Shown one piece after another: positions 1 through 9,256 of a DNA stretch of 64,000 nucleotides. This DNA is from Acidobacteriota bacterium. GTDB lineage: Bacteria; Acidobacteriota; Blastocatellia; RBC074. The notes under the pieces are model-generated. The model had not been told where the DNA came from, made no database searches, and saw only the letters and a program-made list of their open reading frames with translations. Made by a program: the position numbers and the translations under genes. Numbering within the stretch: position 1 is the stretch's first letter; each line of letters starts with the position of its first letter. Where the stretch lies: assembly GCA_018269055.1 (NCBI GenBank), contig JAFDVI010000021.1, forward strand, positions 42,472 through 106,471, read 5' to 3'.

Positions 1-89
1 GGCACGGGCCGGAACTGAATGCCACACAAAACAACGTCGCCGTCGAAATGCTGGAACTGGCCCATCAGGGGCTGAATTGGATTAAGTAG
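1..89 (+). CDS. 3' end of contractile-system tail tube protein (partial)
   Basis: Only the last 28 codons are in the window; the reading frame runs from base 3 to a TAG at 87-89. The visible tail (PELNATQNNVAVEMLELA, then HQGLNWIK) matches the C-terminal pattern of T4 gp19/Afp1-Afp5-type inner tube proteins, in which an 'N..N.VA.E.LELAHEGL' strand closes the beta barrel. It lies 31 bp before an Afp6-like gene, exactly where Afp5 sits in the Afp locus. The protein should polymerise into the tube around which the sheath contracts. The assignment rests on a short tail plus gene order, so it is good but not certain. Confidence 0.7.
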   Translation, partial: HGPELNATQNNVAVEMLELAHQGLNWIK

Positions 90-120
90 CCGCAAACCGC
101 GGGAATTGTGAGGCGAGTCT

Positions 121-318
121 ATGCCGGTTCACGTTGAAGAATTGACCAGCGAGGTGGCCGTCCTGGACGGCGAGTTGCCGCTGAGCGAACGGCAGGTCGA
201 GAAACTGGTGCTGATGGTGCTCAGACGGCTGGAAGAAAAGAAAGGCGAAGCGGAATCGAATCGCGACGCGACGATGTTACGCCGTGCCGCACGCCCGCCA
301 ATTTACGTCGGCGGATGA
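121..318 (+). CDS. Small Afp6-like eCIS protein (DUF5908-like)
   Basis: This 65-residue protein starts MPVHVEEL and ends in a short basic tail. It sits between the tube gene and the LysM gene, the position of Afp6/Pvc6. Small proteins beginning MPVEI/MPVHV at this spot are typical of eCIS loci and are often listed as DUF5908. The start ATG at 121 follows a purine-rich GAGGCGAG stretch. The middle (about residues 22-45) is predicted helical with an LVLMVLRRLEEKK amphipathic run. Its structural role is unknown to me. The gene is real by position and coding character; the family name is less certain. Confidence 0.65.
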   Translation: MPVHVEELTSEVAVLDGELPLSERQVEKLVLMVLRRLEEKKGEAESNRDATMLRRAARPPIYVGG

Positions 319-326
319 ACTGAGTT

Positions 327-1046
327 ATGGCCTATTCCCAAGCTACCATCAAAATTTTGGACAAGGACGCCATTGATGATTCGATCGGGCTGACCGAGTT
401 CATCAAAGTTCAGTTCAACCCCACCGAATACTCGATTGAAAAAAGCGCGCAGATCGCCGAAATCGCGATTCCGGGCATTGATTCTCCGATTCTGCAATTC
501 ATCCGCGGGCAGAATGAAAAGCTCACACTGGAATTGTTCTTTGACACCACCGGGGGCGGCAGGGGGGACGATACGGGTGGAATGGGCGACGGGGCAAAAG
601 ACGTGCGCGACAAAACAAGATCAATTTATCAACTGGTCAAGATACAGCCCAAAACGCATGCGCCGCCGCGGATTCAATTCACCTGGGGCAGTCTCTCGTT
701 CCGGGCTATTGTCGAGAGCGTCCAGCAGAAATTCACGCTTTTCAGTCCGAGCGGAATCCCGTTGCGGGCGACCGTGACTGTGAGCTTCCGCGAGTACAAA
801 ACGCTCGAAGAGCAGCTTAAGGAATTGAAGCTGCAATCGTCCGACCACACCAAACAGCGTGTGATTCAGCAAGGCGACACGTTGAACCATATCGCCTTTG
901 AAGAATATGACAACCCGTCGGAGTGGCGGCGAATCGTCGAAGCCAATCCGAGAGCGATTGTGAACCCGCGCCGTCTGATTCCGGGTATTGCGCTCGAAAT
1001 CCCGCCGACGGACGTTTTTGGCTCGAAGATCGTGAAACGGCGATGA
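327..1046 (+). CDS. LysM-containing tube/baseplate adaptor, Afp7-like
   Basis: A 239-residue protein. The N-terminal part (about 1-165) resembles the contractile-injection-system tube N-terminal domain (KVQFNPTEYSIEKS, then a LTLELFFDT strand). The C-terminal 50 residues are a LysM module (VIQQGDTLNHIAFEEY, about residues 178-229) followed by PGIALEIPP. In phages and Afp such proteins (gp53/Afp7 type) link the end of the inner tube to the hub and spike; the LysM fold acts there as a protein-protein clamp rather than a peptidoglycan binder. It begins 8 bp after the Afp6-like gene and overlaps the hub gene by 4 bp (ATGA), indicating translational coupling. Confidence 0.85.
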   Translation: MAYSQATIKILDKDAIDDSIGLTEFIKVQFNPTEYSIEKSAQIAEIAIPGIDSPILQFIRGQNEKLTLELFFDTTGGGRGDDTGGMGDGAKDVRDKTRSIYQLVKIQPKTHAPPRIQFTWGSLSFRAIVESVQQKFTLFSPSGIPLRATVTVSFREYKTLEEQLKELKLQSSDHTKQRVIQQGDTLNHIAFEEYDNPSEWRRIVEANPRAIVNPRRLIPGIALEIPPTDVFGSKIVKRR

Positions 1047-2182
1047 ATGGCAAGAAGCCTAACACAGTCGAAATTTACAAAGGGCAGGATTTTTACGTCC
1101 CGTCTTTCGAACTGAAGCTGCATGGCCGCGCGCTCAGCAAAGAGATCGTCCGCGACGTCATTCAGGTTTCGTACCGCGACAACATTCAAGAGGTGGATAG
1201 TTTCGAGGTCACGATCAATAACTGGGACGCCGAGAAGCGCGACTTCAAGTACAGCGACGACCATAGGTTTGACCCAGGCGAAAAAATCGAGTTGTGGATG
1301 GGTTATTTTGGCAAGGACCCGCTGCGTTTGATGATCAAAGGCGAGATCACCTCGCTGCGCCCAACCTTTCCGACCAGCGGTCAACCGACATTGGCCATCA
1401 GCGGGTTGAACGTTTTGCACAGATTGCGCTCCAAGCAGGAATCGCATGCTTACGTGAAGATGAACGACAGCCAGATCGCCAGACAGATCGGTGGACGGCT
1501 CGGCGTGGAAATCAATACCGATGAGGTTTCAAAGGGGGAACAGTATAACTACCTGTTCCAGGACAACCAGTATGACATTGTCTTTTTGATGGAGCGCGCA
1601 CGCCACATCGGTTGCGAGATCATGGTTGAAGAAAACGGGCAGAACGGACAGTCGCAGCCGAGCGCCCTGCGCTTCATTCCTTCGGTCAACGTCAAGCGCA
1701 CCAACTACAAGCTCAAATTCGGCAGAGACCTGATCGAATTCCGGCCGGAGTTGACGACGGCCAGGCAGGTCGGCGAAGTCACAGTGCGCGGCTGGGACGC
1801 GAAGAACAAAAGGCCGATTGTGGCTACCGCCACACGCAGCCAGATTCGCACGAAAGGCGTCGGCCGGCGCGGCGGGCAAGCGGCCATCGAACAGTCTTTT
1901 AACCAGCGCAAAGAGATTATTGTGAACCATCCGATCGAAAGTGAGGCGGAAGCGAGGACATTGGCCAGGGAAACGCTCGAACGGATTGCCAAAGACATGG
2001 TCAAAGGTTCCGGTTCATCGGTCGGATTGCCCGACCTGCGCGCGGGAAGCATTTTGTTTATTGAAGGCTTGGGGGATCGTTTCACCGGGCATTACTTCGT
2101 CACCGCAACCACGCACGCCATAGGCGACAGCGGCTACACCACTCAATTCGAGTGCCGGCGGGAGGAAACCGAGGATAAATAG
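1043..2182 (+). CDS. Baseplate hub protein, phage late-control gpD family (Afp8 N-terminal part)
   Basis: The 379-residue protein starts at the ATG overlapping the previous stop. An upstream in-frame start at 923 would lie inside the LysM gene and add a junk-like leader, so it was rejected. The sequence has gpD/VgrG gp27-like features: a beta-rich start (YKGQDFYVPSFELKLHG), a DSFEVTINNWD strand pair, an IEFRPELTT segment, and a C-terminal part ending in HYFVTATTHAIGDSGYTTQF. The family forms the trimeric hub on which the spike stands. In Afp8 the hub and spike are one polypeptide; here they are two adjacent genes 2 bp apart, as in many non-Afp eCIS. Confidence 0.88.
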   Translation: MNGKKPNTVEIYKGQDFYVPSFELKLHGRALSKEIVRDVIQVSYRDNIQEVDSFEVTINNWDAEKRDFKYSDDHRFDPGEKIELWMGYFGKDPLRLMIKGEITSLRPTFPTSGQPTLAISGLNVLHRLRSKQESHAYVKMNDSQIARQIGGRLGVEINTDEVSKGEQYNYLFQDNQYDIVFLMERARHIGCEIMVEENGQNGQSQPSALRFIPSVNVKRTNYKLKFGRDLIEFRPELTTARQVGEVTVRGWDAKNKRPIVATATRSQIRTKGVGRRGGQAAIEQSFNQRKEIIVNHPIESEAEARTLARETLERIAKDMVKGSGSSVGLPDLRAGSILFIEGLGDRFTGHYFVTATTHAIGDSGYTTQFECRREETEDK

Positions 2183-2184
2183 TT

Positions 2185-2769
2185 ATGAACGAGGAAAGAG
2201 AAAATGGAATTGTCATCGGAATCGTAGACGATCTGAAAGACGAAGAAGGCTTGGGGCGCGTGAAGGTGCGATATCCGAATCACAGTGATCAGAAAAGCCA
2301 TTGGGCGCGAATGGTCACCCCAATGGCGGGGAAGGATCGGGGCATGCGCTTCCCGTATGAAAAAGATGACGAGGTGCTGGTGGCCTTCGAGTACGGCAAT
2401 CCGCGGCGGCCTTACATCCTGGGCGGATTGTGGAGCAACGTTGATAAGCCTCCGGCTGACGACGGGCAGACGCCGAAGAGCAATTGGCGCTTCATCCAAT
2501 CACGCAGCGGCCACATCCTGCGATTTGACGACACCAGCGGCAAGGAGAAGATCGAGATCATCGCCAAAGACAGCAAGCGCAAAATCGTCATTGATGCCTC
2601 CGGCCAGAAGATTCAGATCATTTGCGACAGCGGCGATGTCGAGGTTTCGGCCAAGGCAGGAACCGTCAAAGTCGAAGCCGGGTCCGTCGAAGTGAAAGCG
2701 ACGGCGGATATGAAGCTCGAAGCGGGCGGAACGCTGACGATCAAAGGCGCGACGGTCAACATCAACTGA
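2185..2769 (+). CDS. Central spike protein, gpV/gp5/VgrG-tip type (Afp8 C-terminal part)
   Basis: A 194-residue protein. Residues 1-95 form the OB-fold of phage baseplate protein V (GIVIGIVDDLKDEEGLGRVK, with VLVAFEYGNPRRPYILGGLW as a hallmark). From about residue 105 the sequence turns into short alternating strands (KIEIIAKDSKRKIVIDASGQ, later VEVSAKAGTVKVEAGSVEV), the signature of a trimeric beta-helix needle. It ends in VNIN, presumably capped by the PAAR-like protein encoded next. Predicted role: membrane-piercing shaft of the injection apparatus. The 2-bp gap to the hub gene fits a co-translated hub-spike pair. Confidence 0.9.
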   Translation: MNEERENGIVIGIVDDLKDEEGLGRVKVRYPNHSDQKSHWARMVTPMAGKDRGMRFPYEKDDEVLVAFEYGNPRRPYILGGLWSNVDKPPADDGQTPKSNWRFIQSRSGHILRFDDTSGKEKIEIIAKDSKRKIVIDASGQKIQIICDSGDVEVSAKAGTVKVEAGSVEVKATADMKLEAGGTLTIKGATVNIN

Positions 2770-2788
2770 TTCGACAGAGGGATTTGCC

Positions 2789-3178
2789 ATGGGAAAGCCG
2801 GCAGCAAAACAGGGCGACCACATCACCGCGATTGATATGCATTTGATTCAACCGCCGCCGCCGGCTTCGCCCGTCCTGGTGCCGCACCCGTTCGACGGAA
2901 TCATTGACGGCGCCTTAAGCAGCAACGTCAACATCGAAAACCATCCCGCAGCCACCGTCAACAGCACTGCGACGAATACTCCGCCGCACATTCCGCAGGG
3001 CGGGACCTTTGTCAATCCGCCGAAGAATCGCGCGCAGATCATTCTGGGCAGCGCGACGGTCTTCATCAATAAAAAGCCGGCTGCGCGTGCGGGCGACACG
3101 GCGCTGACCTGCAACGATCCGGTTGATCTGCCGGTCGGCAAGGTCGTGGCTGTCAGTACGGTCTTGATCGGAGGTTGA
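2789..3178 (+). CDS. PAAR-like spike tip protein
   Basis: A 129-residue protein with PAAR architecture: start MGKPAAKQGDHITAIDMH, a central proline-rich loop, then ATVFINKKPAARAGDTALTC and a closing VSTVLIGG. The GKPAARxGD-type repeats and conserved His/Cys suit a conical metal-stabilised tip. It follows the spike gene, with an AGAGGG ribosome site at 2776-2781, and ends 1 bp before the gp25 gene. In Afp/PVC the corresponding tip is Afp10. PAAR proteins can carry effector extensions; this one has none, so it is a plain tip. Confidence 0.88.
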   Translation: MGKPAAKQGDHITAIDMHLIQPPPPASPVLVPHPFDGIIDGALSSNVNIENHPAATVNSTATNTPPHIPQGGTFVNPPKNRAQIILGSATVFINKKPAARAGDTALTCNDPVDLPVGKVVAVSTVLIGG

Positions 3179-3179
3179 G

Positions 3180-3578
3180 ATGGCGAATGAGTTTCTTGGA
3201 CGTGGCTGGGCCTTTCCCATCAAGCCGGATTTGAACGGGCGACTGACGTTTCTGAGCGGGGAGGAAAAGATTCGGCAGAGCATCTGGATCATTTTGGGCA
3301 CTGCGCCGGGCGAACGCCAAATGCTGCCGGAGTTCGGCTGCGGCATTCACGATCTGGTGTTTGAACCGAACACCGTGGCGCTGCGCGGGTTTGTGCAAAC
3401 AAGGGTGCGCGACGCGCTGACGCGTTGGGAACCGCGCATTGACGTGATTGACGTGCGCGTCGAAACGCCGCCCGAAGCCCGCAACTATTTGCTGATTCGC
3501 GTTGATTATCGCATCCGCAGCAACAACGCATTTTTCAATCTGGTCTATCCCTTCTTCATCAATGAAGGAGTTGGTTGA
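3180..3578 (+). CDS. Baseplate wedge protein, gp25/GPW family (Afp9-like)
   Basis: The 132-residue protein has the gp25 core: FLGRGWAFPIKPD at the start, the EEKIRQSIWIILGTAPGER segment, MLPEFGCGIHDLVFEP, and a C-terminal strand set. In T4 and Afp this protein initiates sheath assembly on the baseplate through a handshake strand and is among the best conserved eCIS components. It begins 1 bp after the PAAR stop, and its TGA lies 11 bp before the next likely start. Confidence 0.93.
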   Translation: MANEFLGRGWAFPIKPDLNGRLTFLSGEEKIRQSIWIILGTAPGERQMLPEFGCGIHDLVFEPNTVALRGFVQTRVRDALTRWEPRIDVIDVRVETPPEARNYLLIRVDYRIRSNNAFFNLVYPFFINEGVG

Positions 3579-3589
3579 GGAGAGCCATC

Positions 3590-5626
3590 GTGCCACTGGA
3601 AGCGCCAAATCTGGACACACGGACCTTTGCCGAGCTTGTACGAACGGCGCAATTGCGTATCCCCCGCTACACGCCGGAATGGACTGACTTCAACGAAAGT
3701 GATCCCGGCAATACGCTCTTGCAGCTTTTCGCCTGGCTGACCGAGATGATGTTGTTCCAGATGAACCGTGTGCCGGATCGGAACTACATCAAGTTCCTGC
3801 AGCTCCTCGGATTGGAGTTGCGACCGGCGCAACCGGCGACAGCGCACCTGACCTTCTCTCCCATCGAAGGCGCCCCGGATGTTCAGCCGGTTTTGCCGCG
3901 TTCACAAATTGCCGCGCAACCATCCGGCGGAGGCGACGCGGTCACCTTTGAAACGATCGAAGGACTCAGCCTGATTCGCGTACCGCTCGCCGCTGTGCAG
4001 GTCTTCGACGGCAGCGCTTTTTCGGTCTTGACGCAGGCGAACGAAATCCCTGGCACAACCTTCCGTCCGTTTGGGTGGATACCGCAAGTCGGCAGCGCGC
4101 TCTATTTGGGATTCGCCCAACCGGAGAATCAGACGACCGGCAGGCTCTTTCCGCAGGAGATGCGATTCAGAGTCTTTCGGCCAATCGCCGAACAGGCGGG
4201 ACAACCTCAAAACTGCCGCGAACTGAAACAGGCCCCGGTTGCTCCGGTCACACTCGTGTGGGAGTACAAGCCGAAGGCGGCAGACCCCAAAGAGCCGCTG
4301 CGCTGGCGGCGGTTGAATGTGTTCAAAGATGACAGCGTCGCGTTTACGCGCGAAGGTTACATCAACGTCCAGGGGCCTGCTGATATTGTGCCGTCAAAAG
4401 AGGGACGGATAACAGATCAGGAATTTTTCTGGTTGCGTGTTCGTCTGGCCGACCAACTTTATCCGGCGGGCCGCGCGCCGGTCATTGATTTCATACGGCC
4501 AAACACGGTGCAGGCCGAAAGCCTCTCGACCGTTCGCAACGAACTGGCTGGCATAAGCGAAGGCATCCCGGATCAAACTTTCGCTCTGGTGCATAACCCC
4601 ATACAGCCGCAATCGCTGGAGCTGTGGATTCAGGAGCAGAACGAGGAACCGGAACAATGGACGCGGGTGGATGATTTTTTGGCATCCGGCGCTGAAGACA
4701 AACATTTCACGCTCAACCACGTCAGCGGCGAAATCAGATTTGGCGACGGATCGCGCGGCTTGATTCCGTCGGCGCAGTCCGAAATCGTCGCGCGGCAATA
4801 TCGCTTCGGCGGCGGAAAGGCGGGAAATGTTCCGACCGGCGCAATCAGCCAGCCCCTCACCTCGCTGATCGGCGTGGACAAGGTGACCAACGAACGTCCC
4901 GCTGTCGGTGGACGCGATGAACAGGATGTCGAGGAACTGAAGGAGCAAGCGCCGCGCATATTGCGCAGCCAGAACCGCGCAGTATCGGTGGATGATTTTG
5001 CGGCGTTGGCCACGCAGATCGGGGAAGTCGCCAAGGCTGTGGCGCTTCCGCTGGCGCATCCTGATCACCCCGGCGTCGAGGTTCCCGGCGCGATCACAGT
5101 GGTCATCGTGCCCGATGCGGACATTGAGGACCTTAGCCCCAGACCTTCGCAAGATTTGATCAGCCGCGTTTGCCAGTATCTGGATCAGCGCCGATTGCTT
5201 TCCGCCGAGGTTTACATCAAGGGCCCGGAATATCAGGCGATCAAAGTCGAAGCCCGTATCGCCGCGCAACCTTACGCTGCCTTCGATGATGTCGAACGCA
5301 GAGTGATCAGAGCCATCAACGAATACCTGGATCCGCTGGGACGGCAATTGATCCGACAGAGTGCGTCCGACGCCAGCGCGGCTCAATCAACGACGACCGC
5401 CAGCGCACAGCGCGGAAGCGGGCGGGAAATCGGGCGCGATCTGTTTCCGACCAGCCTGATTGGCGTGATTTTGCGCGTGGCGGATGTTGTGGCCGTCCGC
5501 CAGTTTGGCCTGATCGTGAATGGCAAGCGACACGAAAATATGAATGCAGCGGTGGAAGTGCCACAGGACGGATTGCTTTATGGCGTGAACGAACACGAAA
5601 TCAACATCGAGCCATTCGTTGAATAG
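3590..5626 (+). CDS. Baseplate J-type protein, Afp11-like
   Basis: I chose the GTG at 3590 (MPLEAPNLDTRTF) because a GAGGAG ribosome site at 3577-3582 lies 7 bp upstream. A TTG at 3575 in the same frame would overlap the gp25 stop. The 678-residue product has an N-terminal wedge region (DPGNTLLQLFAWLTEMM) and, from about residue 440, the baseplate J core (VGGRDEQDVEELKEQAPRIL, then RAVSVDDFAALA). Afp11 and T4 gp6 homologues form the ring of wedges around the hub. The length is intermediate for Afp11-type proteins. It is followed 15 bp later by the Afp12-like gene. Confidence 0.88.
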   Translation: MPLEAPNLDTRTFAELVRTAQLRIPRYTPEWTDFNESDPGNTLLQLFAWLTEMMLFQMNRVPDRNYIKFLQLLGLELRPAQPATAHLTFSPIEGAPDVQPVLPRSQIAAQPSGGGDAVTFETIEGLSLIRVPLAAVQVFDGSAFSVLTQANEIPGTTFRPFGWIPQVGSALYLGFAQPENQTTGRLFPQEMRFRVFRPIAEQAGQPQNCRELKQAPVAPVTLVWEYKPKAADPKEPLRWRRLNVFKDDSVAFTREGYINVQGPADIVPSKEGRITDQEFFWLRVRLADQLYPAGRAPVIDFIRPNTVQAESLSTVRNELAGISEGIPDQTFALVHNPIQPQSLELWIQEQNEEPEQWTRVDDFLASGAEDKHFTLNHVSGEIRFGDGSRGLIPSAQSEIVARQYRFGGGKAGNVPTGAISQPLTSLIGVDKVTNERPAVGGRDEQDVEELKEQAPRILRSQNRAVSVDDFAALATQIGEVAKAVALPLAHPDHPGVEVPGAITVVIVPDADIEDLSPRPSQDLISRVCQYLDQRRLLSAEVYIKGPEYQAIKVEARIAAQPYAAFDDVERRVIRAINEYLDPLGRQLIRQSASDASAAQSTTTASAQRGSGREIGRDLFPTSLIGVILRVADVVAVRQFGLIVNGKRHENMNAAVEVPQDGLLYGVNEHEINIEPFVE

Positions 5627-5641
5627 TGAGCGAGCGAGTTG

Positions 5642-7903
5642 ATGATGCAACCACAAAGACCGACATCCTTGTTGCTGAATGGGCGAATGGACTGGCGCAC
5701 CCGCCACGCGCGAAATGTGGCCGTTGGCGCGAACATTCGCCTGGCAGCCGATCCAAAAGGGCCGCTGGCTCTGGCTTCCGCCGATGGCAGCCTGGGCGGT
5801 GTTGTACTGCCACGAGGATTCGCGATTGATGATGAAGGCCGTTTGTATCTGCTCAAATTGGGCAGGCCCTGGGCTACGGATTCACATCGCTCAACCTGGG
5901 TGAAGCGCTTCAATCCGAAGACACGGAAATTCGCGCCATTGCCGACCGTAGCGGATAAGGTGGGACCTGATGCGCGGCAGGTGCGGTTGGCGGCCAATCT
6001 CGCCGTCGCCCGGCGCAATCTTTATATCGCCGATTACGGCAACCGCCGTGTGCAGGTCTTTGATACTGAAACGCTGATGCTGCGCCACATCTGGCCATCG
6101 CCCGACAAGCAGCGCGTGTGGAGACCGATTGATGTCGCAACGCGCGGCGACGCGGCTTACATCCTCGACGGAGGTCAGGGGCGCGTCTACAAACATCGAA
6201 TCGGCGACGACGATCTATCGCTGGTTGTGGCGGCGCTTCCTGTGCAAGGTCGCTGGACGCGCGTGGCGGTTGATCTGGCAGGTCGCATTCATCTGCTCGA
6301 TCTGCCGAAGCCAGGCAAAGGCGCCTCGCCGCAACCGCGCATCGCAGTGTTCGATCAACAGGGCCAATTTATCGAATTCAATACCGATGCCAATCAGTTT
6401 CGGGCGCGCTTTGAAGCGCCGCCGATTCGATTGTTCCGGCAGGATGGAACACAGTTGTTCTGCATGCCCGGAAGCCTGGCACGTGACTGCGGACGGCAAT
6501 TGCCTGCATCGCCGCCAGCGCCCGAAATGCCTCTGGGGTTGTGTGCGGGCGCAGCCTCTGATGGATTGATCTTCGACCGCCAGGGCGAAAGCGCCACCGT
6601 CAATTGGGACGCGTCCGCCGGAGAGAAGCTCTATGCCACAGAAGGCGTTTGGATCAGCCAGAAACTCGACAGCAAGATCTCGCGCTGCCAGTGGCATCGC
6701 ATAGAACTAGAGTTGGGCGAATTGCCGCCGGGCGCGCGTATCGAGGTCAGCACTTTCGCTTTCGAGCCTTCGAATCTGTCCGACCCCGAACCTGATCCCA
6801 GAGAGATCAGTGAAAACCTTTGGGCGACGAGTCTGGCTGTTACCGGTTCATCGCAACCGGCGAATATCAGCGCCACCGCCAGCTCCGAAGAATCGGTGGT
6901 GCATAGTCGCGAAGGGCAGTACCTGTGGCTGAGAATCAAGCTGTCCGGTGACGGTTACGGCTCGCCTGCGGTCAATTCAATTCGCCTGCGCTTCCCGCGC
7001 GAATCGTACTTGAATTACCTGCCAGCGATTTATTCGGCGGATGACGAAAGCAAACGCTTTCTCGAACGATTTCTGGGAATTGTTCAGACTGAGTGGGATG
7101 AGCTGGACCGGCGCATTGAGGAGATCGAGGTGTTATTCGATCCGAAGGCCGTGCCTGGCGGAGCCTTTCTGGATTATCTGGCGAACTGGCTGGCGCTGCC
7201 GCTCGAAGGAAACTGGGATGCTGATCAGCGGAGGCGTTTGTTGAAAGCGGCTCCGAAGCTTTACCAACAACGCGGCACGCTGGAAGGTTTGCGCGGCTAC
7301 TTGCAGATCTATTTGCAAAACATGACCGGCCTCAGCGTCGAAGAGCAGCGCGAATATCCACAGATTGTCGAAGGATTCCGCGAACGCCAGCGATTCATGC
7401 TTTCAGTTGACAACGCGGCGGCGCTCGGACAGGGCGCGCCGCTGTGGAGCCAGAGCGTGGTCGGGCGATTGCAATTGGGCGTCTTTGCGCGCGAAGGCGA
7501 AGTCCGGTTGGTTTCGACGGGCGACCCTGAGCGGGATTCCTTCCACGAATTCGCGCATCGGTTCCGCGTCTTTGTGCCCGCCGCCTGGGTGCGAACGGAT
7601 ACCGACGAACAAATGCTGCGCCGTGCGATTGAGGCGGAAAAACCCGCGCATACCAGTTACGACCTTTGCCTGATCGAGCCAGGTTTCCGCGTCGGATTGC
7701 AATCAACCGTCGGCATTGACGCGATTGTCGGCGCTCACGCAACGACCCGGCTCGGCTGCACACGGCGGGGCGACGAGGGTGAAAACCGACAGCCGGAACA
7801 TCGGCTGGGTTTCGACACCTTTCTTGGCGGTCTGCCCGCCGACCAACGCGCATTCCAACTCGATCCGGATGTGCAGATCGGAGTGGACGCGATTCTGAAT
7901 TGA
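5642..7903 (+). CDS. Afp12-like baseplate protein with NHL-like segment and P2 gpI-type domain
   Basis: A 753-residue protein; three possible starts (TTG 5639, ATG 5642, ATG 5645) cluster together and I use the first ATG. Residues about 55-260 resemble NHL/beta-propeller blades (RGFAIDDEGRLYLL; NLYIADYGNRRVQVFD; RIHLLDLP). The middle (about 340-450) is beta-rich. From about residue 458 a phage tail protein I region is clear: YLNYLPAIYSADDESKRFLE, then GTLEGLRGYLQIYLQ. In Afp/PVC this protein, with Afp11, builds the outer wedge to which fibres attach. The next four genes are the candidate fibres. Confidence 0.82.
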   Translation: MMQPQRPTSLLLNGRMDWRTRHARNVAVGANIRLAADPKGPLALASADGSLGGVVLPRGFAIDDEGRLYLLKLGRPWATDSHRSTWVKRFNPKTRKFAPLPTVADKVGPDARQVRLAANLAVARRNLYIADYGNRRVQVFDTETLMLRHIWPSPDKQRVWRPIDVATRGDAAYILDGGQGRVYKHRIGDDDLSLVVAALPVQGRWTRVAVDLAGRIHLLDLPKPGKGASPQPRIAVFDQQGQFIEFNTDANQFRARFEAPPIRLFRQDGTQLFCMPGSLARDCGRQLPASPPAPEMPLGLCAGAASDGLIFDRQGESATVNWDASAGEKLYATEGVWISQKLDSKISRCQWHRIELELGELPPGARIEVSTFAFEPSNLSDPEPDPREISENLWATSLAVTGSSQPANISATASSEESVVHSREGQYLWLRIKLSGDGYGSPAVNSIRLRFPRESYLNYLPAIYSADDESKRFLERFLGIVQTEWDELDRRIEEIEVLFDPKAVPGGAFLDYLANWLALPLEGNWDADQRRRLLKAAPKLYQQRGTLEGLRGYLQIYLQNMTGLSVEEQREYPQIVEGFRERQRFMLSVDNAAALGQGAPLWSQSVVGRLQLGVFAREGEVRLVSTGDPERDSFHEFAHRFRVFVPAAWVRTDTDEQMLRRAIEAEKPAHTSYDLCLIEPGFRVGLQSTVGIDAIVGAHATTRLGCTRRGDEGENRQPEHRLGFDTFLGGLPADQRAFQLDPDVQIGVDAILN

Positions 7904-7921
7904 AGCAAGAGGAGAAATGCA

Positions 7922-9256
7922 ATGGGGAACGAGCAACCTCAAAACGAGTGCGGATCGGAATGCGGCGCAATTGCCATCGAACGTAACCGCTACTTCACGG
8001 GGAAATTCATGGCGGCGCGCGATTTTCAGGCCGATCAAAATTACTTCCTAACGCATCACCGGTTTCACAATCGCCTGCTGCACGGTTGGGGCATAGTTTG
8101 CGGGTTGGAGGTCAAACATCATCCTGACAAGTACAAAGGCCATGACACCGAATGTGCACGCCGCTGGGTGGTGATCAATGCGGGTGTTGCGCTTGATTGC
8201 TGTGGCCGCGAACTGACGCTGTCCAAGAAGACGGCATTCAAATTGCCTCTGCCGCCGGCGGGTCAGGAGCCCAACAGCCCGGCGATGCCTGAGCAGAACA
8301 CAGCCGCTGCGGAAAAAGACGTCATGCGCGAGCCTTTTCTGATCGCATTGCGGTATCGCGAAGAAGAGATCGAACAGGTCGCGGCATTGAGCCACGAAAG
8401 CGGTTGCGACGCTTCGCGCAAACAGGCGAACCGGATACGCGAGAGAGCGGATATTGTTTTCGTGCGCCTGAGCGATGTCGAAGACGATTGCTGGCGAATG
8501 CCGGGCGGCGAGTTGAAGGATCACGCAGAAAGGCCTGAAGGCGACTGTCATGACGAACAGCAGAGAGGCTGCCACGATGATTGTCCTGATCCCCTGCCCG
8601 GCCCTGCGGGGGCTTGTTTGGACCCGGTTTGTCCCTGCGGCCACATCGTCCCGCTGGCGTTGATCAAATTCGACCCGAACCATCCTGAGGAAGGCTTCGA
8701 GATTGACACCGACGGGCGGCGGCGGTTGCCTACCCCGCCTCATCTGTTGACACATATCGTTCAAACCAACTGGACCCACGGCGAAGAGATTCCCTTGAAA
8801 AAATTGCGCGAGGAAATGAACGGGCGCCTGGTGATTAGCTTCGACCGCAAGATCAAAAACGGCGATGGCCACGGAACCGGCGTCAATGGCTATACCTTCG
8901 TCGTCGAATACGGCGGCATTCAGCGCGATATAGAGTTCCTGCCCTTTGATCGCAATTATCCGCCGCATCTCGAAGACGATTGCCGTGCGGTCTTCACGAT
9001 CTCGCCCGACCATATTGCCAGAGATCAAGACAACATCGCGGGCAGCCTGGTTTACGTCACGCTGAAATGCGATTTCATACTGGATTGCCACGGCAACTCG
9101 GTGGACGGGGATCACATCGGCGGACGGCTGCCGACTGGAAACGGAACGCCGGGCGGCAAATTCGAAAGCTGGTTTCGCGTCGTCCACGACAGGCGGCGCA
9201 AACCGCACGATGAATATGACGAGGAGGAAAGATGGCAACAACAACGCGAAGCGTGA
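7922..9256 (+). CDS. eCIS fibre-position protein 1, Cys-rich paralogue
   Basis: A 444-residue protein of no function I can name. Residues about 18-105 carry a module shared by the next three genes: RYFTGKFMAARDFQADQNY, then HGWGIVCGLEV and a later VALDCCGREL. The middle (about 195-245) is rich in Cys, His and Asp (DCHDEQQRGCHDDCPDP; CLDPVCPCGH). The C-terminal part (from about 280) has a WTHGEEIPL motif and a RLVISFDRKI strand that recur, from memory, in uncharacterised eCIS-locus proteins. An AGAGGAG ribosome site precedes the ATG. It overlaps the next gene by 25 bp. The location after Afp12 suggests a fibre or baseplate decoration. Confidence 0.7.
   Translation: MGNEQPQNECGSECGAIAIERNRYFTGKFMAARDFQADQNYFLTHHRFHNRLLHGWGIVCGLEVKHHPDKYKGHDTECARRWVVINAGVALDCCGRELTLSKKTAFKLPLPPAGQEPNSPAMPEQNTAAAEKDVMREPFLIALRYREEEIEQVAALSHESGCDASRKQANRIRERADIVFVRLSDVEDDCWRMPGGELKDHAERPEGDCHDEQQRGCHDDCPDPLPGPAGACLDPVCPCGHIVPLALIKFDPNHPEEGFEIDTDGRRRLPTPPHLLTHIVQTNWTHGEEIPLKKLREEMNGRLVISFDRKIKNGDGHGTGVNGYTFVVEYGGIQRDIEFLPFDRNYPPHLEDDCRAVFTISPDHIARDQDNIAGSLVYVTLKCDFILDCHGNSVDGDHIGGRLPTGNGTPGGKFESWFRVVHDRRRKPHDEYDEEERWQQQREA

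Noticed and set aside
923..1042. Longer start for the hub gene
   Set aside because: It would overlap 120 bp of the LysM gene; the ATGA overlap at 1043 and the family N-terminus fit better.
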